Made by a program: the position numbers and the translations under genes. Of a stretch of DNA of 64,000 bases, positions 1-7,820 are shown piece after piece. The first letter of the stretch is position 1. Each line of letters opens with the position of its first letter. The DNA comes from Butyricimonas sp. Marseille-P3923. Lineage in GTDB: Bacteria > Bacteroidota > Bacteroidia > Bacteroidales > Marinifilaceae. Under the pieces are notes generated by a model that did not search any database, was not told where the DNA came from, and saw nothing but the letters and a program-made list of their open reading frames with translations. The stretch covers positions 558,001-622,000 of the forward strand of contig NZ_FXXL01000007.1 of assembly GCF_900184685.1 (NCBI RefSeq). Reading direction: 5' to 3'.

Positions 1-327
1 TGGGAACAGGAGTTCGGGGTAAAAGTTGTAGCTGTTTCCGTGGACGACAGCCGGATGGCTTCTAGGGTGAAGGCGATAGTCGCGGGCAGGGGGTGGCCGT
101 TTTTAATCGTTTTGGATAAAAACCAGGATTTGAAACGGGGAATGAATGTAAATTCTATTCCTCATCTTTTCTTGGTGAACGATGAGGGAGAGATCGTATA
201 CACGCATACGGGCTATACTCCGGGGAGCGAACTGGAAGTATATGAAAAGCTGAAAGAAATTTTCCGTCCGAAACCGCGGTTGTATCAAGGCAAAGAGAAG
301 GAAACCCAAGAAAAAAAGGTGAAATGA
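1..327 (+). CDS. Thioredoxin-like (TlpA/AhpC-type) protein, 5' end cut off by window
   Basis: The frame is open from base 1, so only the C-terminal part (about 108 residues) is seen. It shows the second half of a thioredoxin fold: a strand with 'VVAVSVDD', the stretch 'PFLIVLDKNQDL', the cis-proline region 'SIPHLFLVNDEGEIV' and a final helix 'ELEVYEKLKEIF', then a Lys-rich tail. The CXXC active site would lie upstream of the window. Proteins of this kind act as periplasmic thiol:disulfide oxidoreductases. The stop overlaps the next start (ATGA), and the two Omp28-like lipoproteins downstream also carry CXXC motifs, so a redox role in envelope protein folding is plausible (inference). Confidence 0.8.
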   Translation, partial: WEQEFGVKVVAVSVDDSRMASRVKAIVAGRGWPFLIVLDKNQDLKRGMNVNSIPHLFLVNDEGEIVYTHTGYTPGSELEVYEKLKEIFRPKPRLYQGKEKETQEKKVK

Positions 328-1913
328 GATTAATTTGTTTTTTTATTATAATCGTGTTGATCACGTGGGGGCATATGGCTTTCGGACAAGAAAACACGAG
401 AAATAGTTCTCTTTCAGGAAGTTTTGAGACAAATACGATTTACTATATGAAAGATAGTAAGATCGGTGCCGATGCTCCGTTTGACCGGTTCGGCTCGAAT
501 AATTACCTGAAGTTTGACTACCGGATCGGGAAGTTTTCCGCCGGACTGATGTACGAGGCTTATCTTCCCGTGTTACAGGGATATCCCGGAGAGTTGAAGG
601 AGTCGGATATCGTGTTTAAATACGCTTCTTTTGAAGACAAGGGATTGAGCGTGTTAGCCGGAGATTTCTACGAGCAGTTCGGGAGTGGATTGGTGTTTCG
701 GGCATACGAGGACCGGACACTGGGACTGAATACTTCGGTGGAGGGTATCCGGCTGGAATACCGTTATGGAAATATCTTGACATTAAAGGGTATATACGGG
801 CGTCCGAGGAAGTATATGAAAAGAGCCGAATGCGAGTTGAGAGGGGCAGACGTGACGGCTGATTTGTCAGCGGCATTGGGTTGGGAAAATTCTTTCCTGA
901 CTTTTGGCGGAAGTTACGTGAGCCGTTACGAACGTTACACGGGAACGGACGAGACGATGGACCCGAGTGTGGATGCTTATTCTTTACGTTTGGGATTGGG
1001 TAGGGGCGGTTGGTCGTTTCAAGGTGAATTAGTAAAGAAGACATCGGATGCGGCTGAATATACCGATTGGACAAAACGGCGCGGGAGTGCCGTTTTGCTG
1101 GAGCTCGGTTACACGGGAACGAACGTGGGGGTGCTTTTAACCGGACGTCGTCTGGAATACATGGATTTTCGTTCCGGGCGGGAATCGCAGGGGATTGGAG
1201 AAGGAATAAATTATATTCCCGCGTTAACCCGGCAATACACTTATTCTCTGGCGAACCTGAATCCTTACGCGGCACGGATGAACGGAGAGATCGGCGGTCA
1301 GGCGGATTTGTATTATCTGTTCCCGAAGGGAACGGTTTTAGGAGGAAAACGCGGGATGAAAGTTGCTTTGAATTTTTCCACCTATTATGACTTGAAACCT
1401 AAAAGTGACGGTAAAGGCTACGAGGCATTGGATTTCGGGGATGAGTTGTTATTCCGGGATTTAAGCGTAGATGTTACTAAAGAATGGAGCAAAAGTTTTA
1501 AAGCGTTGTTCATGTACTCGTTCCAGACTTTTAATCCTTTAATTACGGGGCACGCGAGTGACGGGTGGGATACTCATGTTATCGTGGGGGATTTTACCTA
1601 TAAGTTAAATCCTCGTAATTCTTTTCGTCTGGAGTTGCAATACTTATGGATGAAGGCTGATAAGAAAGAGTGGATAGCCGGAATGCTGGAATACAATTTA
1701 GCCCCGGCATGGAGTTTTTTTGTATCGGATATGTATAATTACGGGGACACGGATTTACATTATTACACGGGAGGAATCAGTTTTGCCAAGTCGAGAAGCC
1801 GGGTAGCTTTGAATTTCGGACGGAACCGGGCGGGTTATAATTGTTCCGGAGGAATATGTCGGGCTACTCCTGCCTACACGGGTTTTAATTTATCATTGAC
1901 AACCTCATTTTAA
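324..1913 (+). CDS. DUF6029-like outer-membrane beta-barrel protein
   Basis: 529 residues with an N-terminal signal peptide (hydrophobic 'FFIIIVLITWGHMAFG', cleavage near 'FGQEN'). The rest alternates aromatic and polar residues in many short amphipathic strands and ends in Phe, as outer-membrane barrels do. It resembles the DUF6029 family of Bacteroidota, whose function is unknown (recalled, not searched). It overlaps the upstream thioredoxin-like gene by 4 bp and is followed after 11 bp by the first Omp28-like gene, so it belongs to a five- or six-gene operon ending with a T9SS-exported protease. I infer an envelope role but no specific activity. Confidence 0.7.
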   Translation: MRLICFFIIIVLITWGHMAFGQENTRNSSLSGSFETNTIYYMKDSKIGADAPFDRFGSNNYLKFDYRIGKFSAGLMYEAYLPVLQGYPGELKESDIVFKYASFEDKGLSVLAGDFYEQFGSGLVFRAYEDRTLGLNTSVEGIRLEYRYGNILTLKGIYGRPRKYMKRAECELRGADVTADLSAALGWENSFLTFGGSYVSRYERYTGTDETMDPSVDAYSLRLGLGRGGWSFQGELVKKTSDAAEYTDWTKRRGSAVLLELGYTGTNVGVLLTGRRLEYMDFRSGRESQGIGEGINYIPALTRQYTYSLANLNPYAARMNGEIGGQADLYYLFPKGTVLGGKRGMKVALNFSTYYDLKPKSDGKGYEALDFGDELLFRDLSVDVTKEWSKSFKALFMYSFQTFNPLITGHASDGWDTHVIVGDFTYKLNPRNSFRLELQYLWMKADKKEWIAGMLEYNLAPAWSFFVSDMYNYGDTDLHYYTGGISFAKSRSRVALNFGRNRAGYNCSGGICRATPAYTGFNLSLTTSF

Positions 1914-1924
1914 AATGTATTTTT

Positions 1925-2971
1925 ATGAAAAAGTATTTGTATAGTTTTGTTTGGAATGTTTTTTTCTTTTTGTTAATGGCTTGTGGCGGAGGAAGCGACG
2001 ATTCGAGCAAGAATGAAACGGGACTGGTTTTAACAGCCGATAAAACGGAACTTTTAGCAAACGGGGAGGATCGGTTGGTGCTTTCTGTACATAAAGACGG
2101 TAAGGATGTTACTTCCGGAAGCTCATTTTCTGTGAGTGCCGGTACGGATGGATTGAAAGACAATGTATTTGTTGCAAGAAAAAAAGGAAAGTATGTCTTT
2201 CAAGCCCGGTATGAAGGAGAAATGTCAAATTCTCTTTCTGTCGAGGCAGGTGTAGAAAATGTGTTCCGGAAAAATTTGCTTTTTCAGATGATGACCAGTG
2301 TTACATGCATTGTATGTCCTGATACTGAAAAACAACTGGAATCTATTTCCGAGGCTAATCCGGGAAAGGTATTTATTATTGAATATCACGGGAATTTGGA
2401 TGCACCGGATCCGTTTGCCACGAAGGAATCGTTGGCAGCCCTTGAATATCTCTGGGATGAAATCGGGACAACCCGCGGGTTTGGAGGTGCATATTACGAT
2501 TACGTGGGACGGCTTTCGGCTACCAATCAAAAACAAGTTGTTCGGGAGCGTTTATCCGTGAAAGGTAATCAAGGAATCGCTTTGGAAACTTCAATAGCGG
2601 GAGATATAATCCGTGTGACCGCTAAGGTAAAAACTTTGATAGAATTTAAAGACGAATACCGGTTGGCGGTAGCTATAACCGAGAACGAGTGCCGCGGAGG
2701 TGGATACGGACCTTATGATTACGTGTTCAGGAAATATTTGTCGGATATAAAAGGAGATAAGATTTCCGATATGGTCGGTACCGGTGAGTGTAGCAAAAAT
2801 TTCGAGGGTACTTTGTCGCCCGATTATGACAAGGAGCACTTGTTCGTGATCGTTTATCTGATAAGAGTTAAAGAGGACGGAACAAAAGAAGTTGTAAACT
2901 GTTCCGGGGTGAAAGCAGGTGAAAACCTGGATTACGTGATGGCAGGTTATGAAGCCGGACAAGAAGAATAA
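1925..2971 (+). CDS. Omp28-like lipoprotein with thioredoxin-type CXXC (copy 1)
   Basis: 348 residues. A lipoprotein signal peptide ends in the lipobox 'LLMACGGG'. Residues about 30-110 form a beta-rich Ig-like region; the central part has a thioredoxin-like fold with the motif 'CIVCPDT' (CXXC) followed by 'KVFIIEYHG'. This matches the Omp28-related family of Bacteroidota outer-membrane lipoproteins. The next gene is a paralogue with the same layout. The CXXC suggests a redox or disulfide role at the cell envelope, but Omp28 proteins are not well characterised, so function is inference. Confidence 0.75.
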   Translation: MKKYLYSFVWNVFFFLLMACGGGSDDSSKNETGLVLTADKTELLANGEDRLVLSVHKDGKDVTSGSSFSVSAGTDGLKDNVFVARKKGKYVFQARYEGEMSNSLSVEAGVENVFRKNLLFQMMTSVTCIVCPDTEKQLESISEANPGKVFIIEYHGNLDAPDPFATKESLAALEYLWDEIGTTRGFGGAYYDYVGRLSATNQKQVVRERLSVKGNQGIALETSIAGDIIRVTAKVKTLIEFKDEYRLAVAITENECRGGGYGPYDYVFRKYLSDIKGDKISDMVGTGECSKNFEGTLSPDYDKEHLFVIVYLIRVKEDGTKEVVNCSGVKAGENLDYVMAGYEAGQEE

Positions 2972-2984
2972 TATTTAAATAAAA

Positions 2985-4022
2985 ATGAATATGAATAAGT
3001 TAATTTTAATTGTTGTGTTGATGCCTCTATTTTTTGTTGCTTGCGGAGGTGGTGATAGTGATAAAGGAGGCGAAGAACCTGACGGCTCCGGGTTAAAATT
3101 CAGCGTGGATAGGAATAGTATTTATAAATCGGGTTTTGATAAAGCCACTTTTACCGTGAAATATGACGGGATAGATGTAACAAAAGAGAGTCGTATTTAC
3201 GAGAGGGTAACCGGTGCGTTCTTAAAGGAAAATGTATTCACGACGACAAAAGGGGGTACTTTCGTGTTCACGGCAGAATACAAGGGAGAGGTTTCTAAAG
3301 AGATTGAAGTGACAACGATGGAAGAGGAATATTTTCAACCGAATTTGTTTATGATGCATTTCACAAGTACAGATTGTCCCAATTGTCCCCGCATGGTGGA
3401 TTACATTAAAACGGCAAAAGAAATTCTCCCGGGCAGAATCGTGAAAATTTCAGTGCATGGTCCTTTAAATGAAGATGACCCGATGCAGATCGGGGCATAT
3501 TGGAATCCTTTACTGAAAGAATACGGTATTCCCGGTATTCCTTATGTAATATTAAATGGGAAGCGTTCATGGAATACGGCAGAAGGAACGGATGATTTCG
3601 ATGAATTTTTGCCGGAAAAGACGACGACGGGAATAGCTATTGAGTCAAAAATAGAAGGAGAAAAAGCAACTATTGTATTGAAAGTGAAAACGATGCTCGC
3701 TTTTAATAGCCCTTGTCGGGTATCCGTGGTTCTGGTAGAAAATGATTTGATTTATCCCCAAAAGGATGGTAATTTGACCAAACCCACTTATGTTCACGAT
3801 GAAGTCGTTCGACGTTATTTGACGGATGCATTGGGAGATAAAGAAGCGGATATTACCGTGGGACAAGAGTTCTCGAAAGAGTACACGTATGATATATCTC
3901 CTTTATTAGTAAAAGATAATCTGAAGGTCGTTGTTTACGTGATGGACGGAAGAACCGGATATTTGTTGAATTGCCGAGAAGTTAAGTTGGGCAAAAGTGT
4001 AGATTATCAATCGATGGAATAA
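2985..4022 (+). CDS. Omp28-like lipoprotein with thioredoxin-type CXXC (copy 2)
   Basis: 345 residues; second member of the pair, 13 bp after the first. Lipobox 'FFVACGGG', N-terminal Ig-like part, then a thioredoxin-like part with 'STDCPNCPRM' (CXXC) and a clear cis-Pro segment 'YGIPGIPYVILNGK', which is more canonical than in copy 1. The dipeptide between the cysteines differs (PN here, IV in copy 1), which would change redox potential if both are active. A start two codons later (MNK) is equally possible. The role is inferred to be in envelope disulfide chemistry alongside the thioredoxin-like protein at the start of the operon. Confidence 0.75.
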   Translation: MNMNKLILIVVLMPLFFVACGGGDSDKGGEEPDGSGLKFSVDRNSIYKSGFDKATFTVKYDGIDVTKESRIYERVTGAFLKENVFTTTKGGTFVFTAEYKGEVSKEIEVTTMEEEYFQPNLFMMHFTSTDCPNCPRMVDYIKTAKEILPGRIVKISVHGPLNEDDPMQIGAYWNPLLKEYGIPGIPYVILNGKRSWNTAEGTDDFDEFLPEKTTTGIAIESKIEGEKATIVLKVKTMLAFNSPCRVSVVLVENDLIYPQKDGNLTKPTYVHDEVVRRYLTDALGDKEADITVGQEFSKEYTYDISPLLVKDNLKVVVYVMDGRTGYLLNCREVKLGKSVDYQSME

Positions 4023-4032
4023 CACGAGAGTT

Positions 4033-5091
4033 ATGTATAAACTAGTGTTGATTATAGTTGTAGTGTGTATCGTGTCACGGGAGACCGTGGCACAGGAACG
4101 GGCGGTAGTTTCTACCGCCGTTCCGTTTTTGGGAATTACTCCGGATGCCCGGGGAGGAGGAATGGGAGAAGTGGGTGCTGCCACGAGTCCGGATGTTTAT
4201 TCGATGTATTATAACGCGGCTAAATACGTGTTCGCGAATCATAAGACGGGAGTTGCTTTCGGGTATTTGCCTTGGATGAGGCATTTGATTAGCGGACAAA
4301 ATCTCTATACGTTGAACGCTTATTCTCTCGTGGGGGGGCGGCAGGCAATAGCGTTGGGGGTGAGGTTGTTCCAAGGGAAGAGTTTTTCATTGGACGAGGA
4401 GAAGTTTTCCCCGTCGGATTATGCCATAGATATGGCATATAGCCGTCGTTTCGGTTCTTCTTTTTCGGCGGCTTTGACTCTGCGGTACGTGCATACCCGT
4501 TTAGGAAAATTGAAGACGGGGGAGAGTTTGGAATTTGATCCGTCGGGTGCGATGGCTTTTGATGTTTCGTGTTATTACAAACGGCCTTTCGCGTGGGGGA
4601 AACGGGGTATTATTTGGGGAACGGGTTTGAATCTGTCGAACTTGGGAACGAAAATAGCTTCTTTCACGGAAAAGAAGGAAGGTTTTTTGCCGGCCTACTT
4701 GCGTCTGGGGACTTCTTTGGAGATGGAAATAGCAGATAAACATTCGCTGTTGTTGGCGTTGGATCTCGGGAAATTATTGGTAAAGGAATATGATCCAGAG
4801 GCAGGAGATGAAGGGGTATTAAAGAATGTGTTTGGTTCTTTCGGAAATAGCGATTTTTTGAAAAGCGTGGTTTGGCAGTTAGGGGTAGAGTATAACTGGC
4901 AGAAGGTACTTTTTGCCAGAGCCGGTTATTTTCACGAAAGCGAGGATTACGGGGATCGACGTTATTTCACGTTAGGAACGGGTGGTCATTATGCCGGATG
5001 GATGTTGGATTTCTCTTACCTTATAGCGACGGGGGACAATGATGTCCCCTACAAAGGGACTTTCCGTTTGTCTTTGGGATATCATTTTTAA
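4033..5091 (+). CDS. PorV-like type IX secretion outer-membrane protein
   Basis: 352 residues with a signal peptide (cleavage after 'ETVA'). The N-terminal mature region carries the family hallmark 'FLGITPDARGGGMGEVGAATSPDV' type segment (positions about 33-57), followed by a FadL-like barrel ending 'RLSLGYHF'. PorV is the outer-membrane shuttle that brings T9SS cargo from the SprA translocon to the PorU sortase complex. Here it sits directly before a protease with a T9SS sorting domain rather than next to porU, so it could be a dedicated PorV paralogue for that cargo (inference). It is followed by the protease gene after 34 bp. Confidence 0.8.
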   Translation: MYKLVLIIVVVCIVSRETVAQERAVVSTAVPFLGITPDARGGGMGEVGAATSPDVYSMYYNAAKYVFANHKTGVAFGYLPWMRHLISGQNLYTLNAYSLVGGRQAIALGVRLFQGKSFSLDEEKFSPSDYAIDMAYSRRFGSSFSAALTLRYVHTRLGKLKTGESLEFDPSGAMAFDVSCYYKRPFAWGKRGIIWGTGLNLSNLGTKIASFTEKKEGFLPAYLRLGTSLEMEIADKHSLLLALDLGKLLVKEYDPEAGDEGVLKNVFGSFGNSDFLKSVVWQLGVEYNWQKVLFARAGYFHESEDYGDRRYFTLGTGGHYAGWMLDFSYLIATGDNDVPYKGTFRLSLGYHF

Positions 5092-5125
5092 TGGAGTAGT
5101 TTATAAATCACGAATAAATCGGGAT

Positions 5126-7240
5126 ATGGGAAAGAATAGTAGTATACTGGCGGCTTGTTTGTTTATGTTGTTTCTGAGTGTGGGATGCGAGGAACGTATG
5201 GACGGGCTGAAAGAGAACGGAGAATTGACAGTGCAAGTGACGCCTGTTTCGGGAAAGATATTTATCCGATTGGAACGTAACGCGTTAGATTGTTACACGA
5301 GCGGAACCGGATTGGCTCGCGTAACGGAACATTTCGGAAAAGTAACGGTAAGCCGTTTGTTTCCTTCATCAGTGGAGAACAAGGAACGGCATCGGAAAGC
5401 GGGATTGGATTTGTGGTACAAGGTGGAATTTGATCCTTCGGTAAACACGGAAGAGGTCCAACGTTTTTATCAGGGACAATCGGGAGTGGAACGGGTAGTA
5501 TGTGACGAGGAGATAAGTTTTCAATTGCCCCAAGCTGTGGTTTGCAATAATTTAAGCCGGAGTTCCGGGATAAGCCTGCCTTTTAATGATCCTTATCTGG
5601 ACAGGCAATGGCATTATGATGAGGTGGGTATGGAGAATATTCACGAGAATGCCACTATAGGGGTATTTAAGGGATGGAAGGTGACCGGGGGAGATCGTCG
5701 GGTAGTCGTGGCTGTTTTGGATTGCGGGGTGGATTATCTTCATGAAGATTTGAAAAATAATATGTGGATTAACGAGAAGGAATTGAACGGAACTTCCGGT
5801 GTGGATGATGATGGCAATGGGTATGTCGATGATATTTACGGTTATAATTTTGCATATGGGACGGGGAGTTTGAACCCGCATGATCATGGGACTCACGTGG
5901 CAGGGACGATTGCGGCGGAAAATAATAACGGGACCGGGGTTTGTGGTATTGCCGGGGGAACGGGACATCAGGATGGAGTACGTATTATGAGTTGCCAAAT
6001 TGGCACGACAATGGGGAGTATTACTCAAAATTTTGAGGCATTGTCGAAAGCGTTCGTGTATGCGGCAGATAACGGGGCTTTGATTTGTCAATGTAGTTGG
6101 GCTTTCGCTTATTCTAACGAGTTGTTGCATACCGGAGTCGACTATTTCGTGAAGAATGCCGGAAGTCAGCCGGGGAGTTTAATGAAAGGGGGCGTGGTGA
6201 TCGTGGCGGCAGGGAATGACGGTACTCATGGAATGCGTTATCCGGCTTCTTATGAATCGTGTATTAGCGTGGCGGCTGTTAATACAGAAGCGAAAAGGCC
6301 TTCTTATTCGAATTTTGATGAAACGGTGGATATATCGGCACCGGGGGGTGTAAAGAATCCGGAAGAATTCGGGATATTCAGTACTCTGGCAAATAATCAA
6401 TACGGCTATATGAACGGGACCTCGATGGCTTGCCCCCACGTGAGCGGTATTGCAGCCCTGATTATTTCGGCTTATGGCGGGGGAGGATTTACGACAGAAA
6501 AGTTAAAACAGATTTTACTGGAAAGTTGTATAAGTTTGAATGAAACGGAGCCTAGTTATGCACCGCTAATGGGTAAAGGGATAGCCCGGGTGGATCGGGC
6601 TTTGTGGAAGGATGACGGAGTTGCACCGGAGGCGGTGAATGATTTATGTTTCAAACAAGAAAACGAGAATTATTTTTTGGTTTGGAGTAACGCATCCGAT
6701 CCGAATGACGGTTCTCCCCGGAAAAGCATTTTATACCGGAGTTCCCAACCTCTGACAGCCGCAAATCTAAATCAGGCGGAAATGCAGGAAGTGGATTTGA
6801 GAGGGAAAGATGCGGGGGATGAAATTACCGTGGCACTTCCAAAACCCGCGGATAGAAATACGGTTGACTATTACGCTTTGACAAATGCGGATACATGGGG
6901 GAATATTTCCGGTTTATCGAACGTGGTGGAAATTCGTTGGGTTCAGATATTACCGGAGGAGAAGCCGGAGCCGGAACATCCCGATAGTCCCGAAAAGGGT
7001 GTGATTGTTTTTCCGAATCCGACAACCGGCATATTAAACGTGAAATGGGGATGCATACAAGGTGCGAAGAGTGTAAACGTGTATGATTTAATGGCTCGGC
7101 GCGTATACACGAAGATATTGAGTAGTAGTGAATCTGCCGGAGAAGAAACAGTGGATATATCCCGTTTGCCTGCCGGACGCTACGTGTTGAAATTTAGTAG
7201 TGATGATGGGGTGCAGGCAATAAACGTGGTCAAAATTTAA
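5126..7240 (+). CDS. S8 subtilisin-like protease with T9SS C-terminal sorting domain
   Basis: 704 residues from the ATG that begins a good lipoprotein signal (lipobox 'LSVGC'); upstream in-frame codons lie inside the preceding gene. There is an N-terminal propeptide region, then a subtilase domain with the triad Asp199 ('VLDCGVD'), His254 ('DHGTHVAGT') and Ser433 ('GTSMACPHVSG'). Next comes a beta-rich FnIII-like region. The last 80 residues ('VFPNPTTGILNV' ... 'LPAGRYVLKF') are a type A T9SS sorting domain. The product should be exported through the type IX system and anchored or released at the surface. A lipobox together with a T9SS tail is uncommon. It is the last gene of its operon, before a strong terminator. 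Confidence 0.88.
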   Translation: MGKNSSILAACLFMLFLSVGCEERMDGLKENGELTVQVTPVSGKIFIRLERNALDCYTSGTGLARVTEHFGKVTVSRLFPSSVENKERHRKAGLDLWYKVEFDPSVNTEEVQRFYQGQSGVERVVCDEEISFQLPQAVVCNNLSRSSGISLPFNDPYLDRQWHYDEVGMENIHENATIGVFKGWKVTGGDRRVVVAVLDCGVDYLHEDLKNNMWINEKELNGTSGVDDDGNGYVDDIYGYNFAYGTGSLNPHDHGTHVAGTIAAENNNGTGVCGIAGGTGHQDGVRIMSCQIGTTMGSITQNFEALSKAFVYAADNGALICQCSWAFAYSNELLHTGVDYFVKNAGSQPGSLMKGGVVIVAAGNDGTHGMRYPASYESCISVAAVNTEAKRPSYSNFDETVDISAPGGVKNPEEFGIFSTLANNQYGYMNGTSMACPHVSGIAALIISAYGGGGFTTEKLKQILLESCISLNETEPSYAPLMGKGIARVDRALWKDDGVAPEAVNDLCFKQENENYFLVWSNASDPNDGSPRKSILYRSSQPLTAANLNQAEMQEVDLRGKDAGDEITVALPKPADRNTVDYYALTNADTWGNISGLSNVVEIRWVQILPEEKPEPEHPDSPEKGVIVFPNPTTGILNVKWGCIQGAKSVNVYDLMARRVYTKILSSSESAGEETVDISRLPAGRYVLKFSSDDGVQAINVVKI

Positions 7241-7289
7241 GCATTGTCTGGAAACGTTTGAACAAGTTTTTTTTCATAGTTTGTTTGTC

Positions 7290-7327
7290 GGGGAGGATAA
7301 CCCGTGGGTTGTTCTCCCCCTTTTTTG
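7290..7327 (+). terminator. Rho-independent terminator after the S8 protease operon
   Basis: A 14-bp stem (7290-7303 with 7306-7319, two G-U pairs in RNA) beginning GGGGAGGATAACCC, with a 2-base loop, runs straight into CTTTTTTT. It separates the secretion operon from the peptide locus. Confidence 0.85.
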
Positions 7328-7362
7328 TAGGCAATTTTATGAGAAATAAAGGATTTTAGGAA

Positions 7363-7452
7363 GTGATTGAGATGTGTCGTAAAGTATTCTCGTTAGATGA
7401 ATGGGAATACGTAGAGTTAAATATTTTATTATCAATAGTTAAAATTTATTTT
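7363..7452 (+). pseudogene. Possible relic of a radical SAM gene 5' end (copy 1)
   Basis: The 90 bases before precursor 1, read in the precursor frame, contain 'VFSLDEWEY.ELN.LLS'. This resembles the N-terminus of the radical SAM protein in this locus ('EVFSLSQQEHEKMQSLL', residues about 25-41). The second precursor is preceded by a longer version. Between the two copies the differences in this stretch nearly all change the amino acid, while the leader that follows is almost invariant. That argues that this part is not translated as a needed protein. Confidence 0.45.
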
Positions 7453-7707
7453 ATGAAAAAGGACGAGATTGAAAAAAGAGAACAATTATCCAAGGAATTG
7501 GAAATGAGTTTTGACGAGACATTAGAGTTGTTTAGCGAGGAAACATTGGGGACGATGATGATGACAGAGGTGATGGGTGGGGTTGCTACCACTGGTTTCC
7601 ATATTATTAACTGTAATGTTAATAGGATTTTTTGTAGAAATACAAATTGTCCTTGTATGAATTATTCCAATTGTGACGAGTGTGAAACAAAGAATTATTG
7701 CTATTAG
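7453..7707 (+). CDS. RiPP precursor peptide 1: double-glycine leader with Cys-rich core
   Basis: 84 residues from the ATG of 'MKKDEIEK'. Residues 1-43 are an acidic amphipathic leader ending 'TMMMTEVMGG', a double-glycine site of the kind cut by C39 peptidases. The predicted core (44-84) starts 'VATTGFHIINCN' and has seven cysteines at 54, 61, 66, 68, 74, 77 and 83. A second copy at 10217-10480 has the same leader except D4N and a core identical to residue 65 apart from I59F, then divergent. The radical SAM/SPASM enzyme and C39 exporter downstream make a modified secreted peptide the best reading. I do not recognise a named family. The longer frame from 7363 is less likely, because that stretch is poorly conserved as protein. 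Confidence 0.85.
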   Translation: MKKDEIEKREQLSKELEMSFDETLELFSEETLGTMMMTEVMGGVATTGFHIINCNVNRIFCRNTNCPCMNYSNCDECETKNYCY

Positions 7708-7722
7708 TAGTTGATTGCAATT

Positions 7723-7750
7723 CTTCCCCTCCTTATGTCGGGAGGGGAAG
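7723..7750 (+). terminator. Hairpin between precursor 1 and its barrel gene (attenuator or processing site)
   Basis: A perfect 10-bp stem CTTCCCCTCC / GGAGGGGAAG with a 8-base loop, 15 bp after the precursor stop. There is no strong T-run, so it probably reduces read-through or protects the upstream mRNA, giving more precursor than barrel transcript (inference). A hairpin of different sequence sits at the same place after precursor 2. Confidence 0.6.
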
Positions 7751-7820
7751 TTATTGAGAGAGCTGCTCTCCTAAAATAAAGATGGGTGGAGGTTTAGTCT
7801 ATTAATTAATTATTTGTATA

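Noticed and set aside
616-1275. 219-codon minus-strand open frame
   Set aside because: Antisense to the DUF6029-like barrel; low-complexity and without family features.
5552-6130. 192-codon minus-strand open frame
   Set aside because: Antisense to the subtilase catalytic domain, which carries the full triad.
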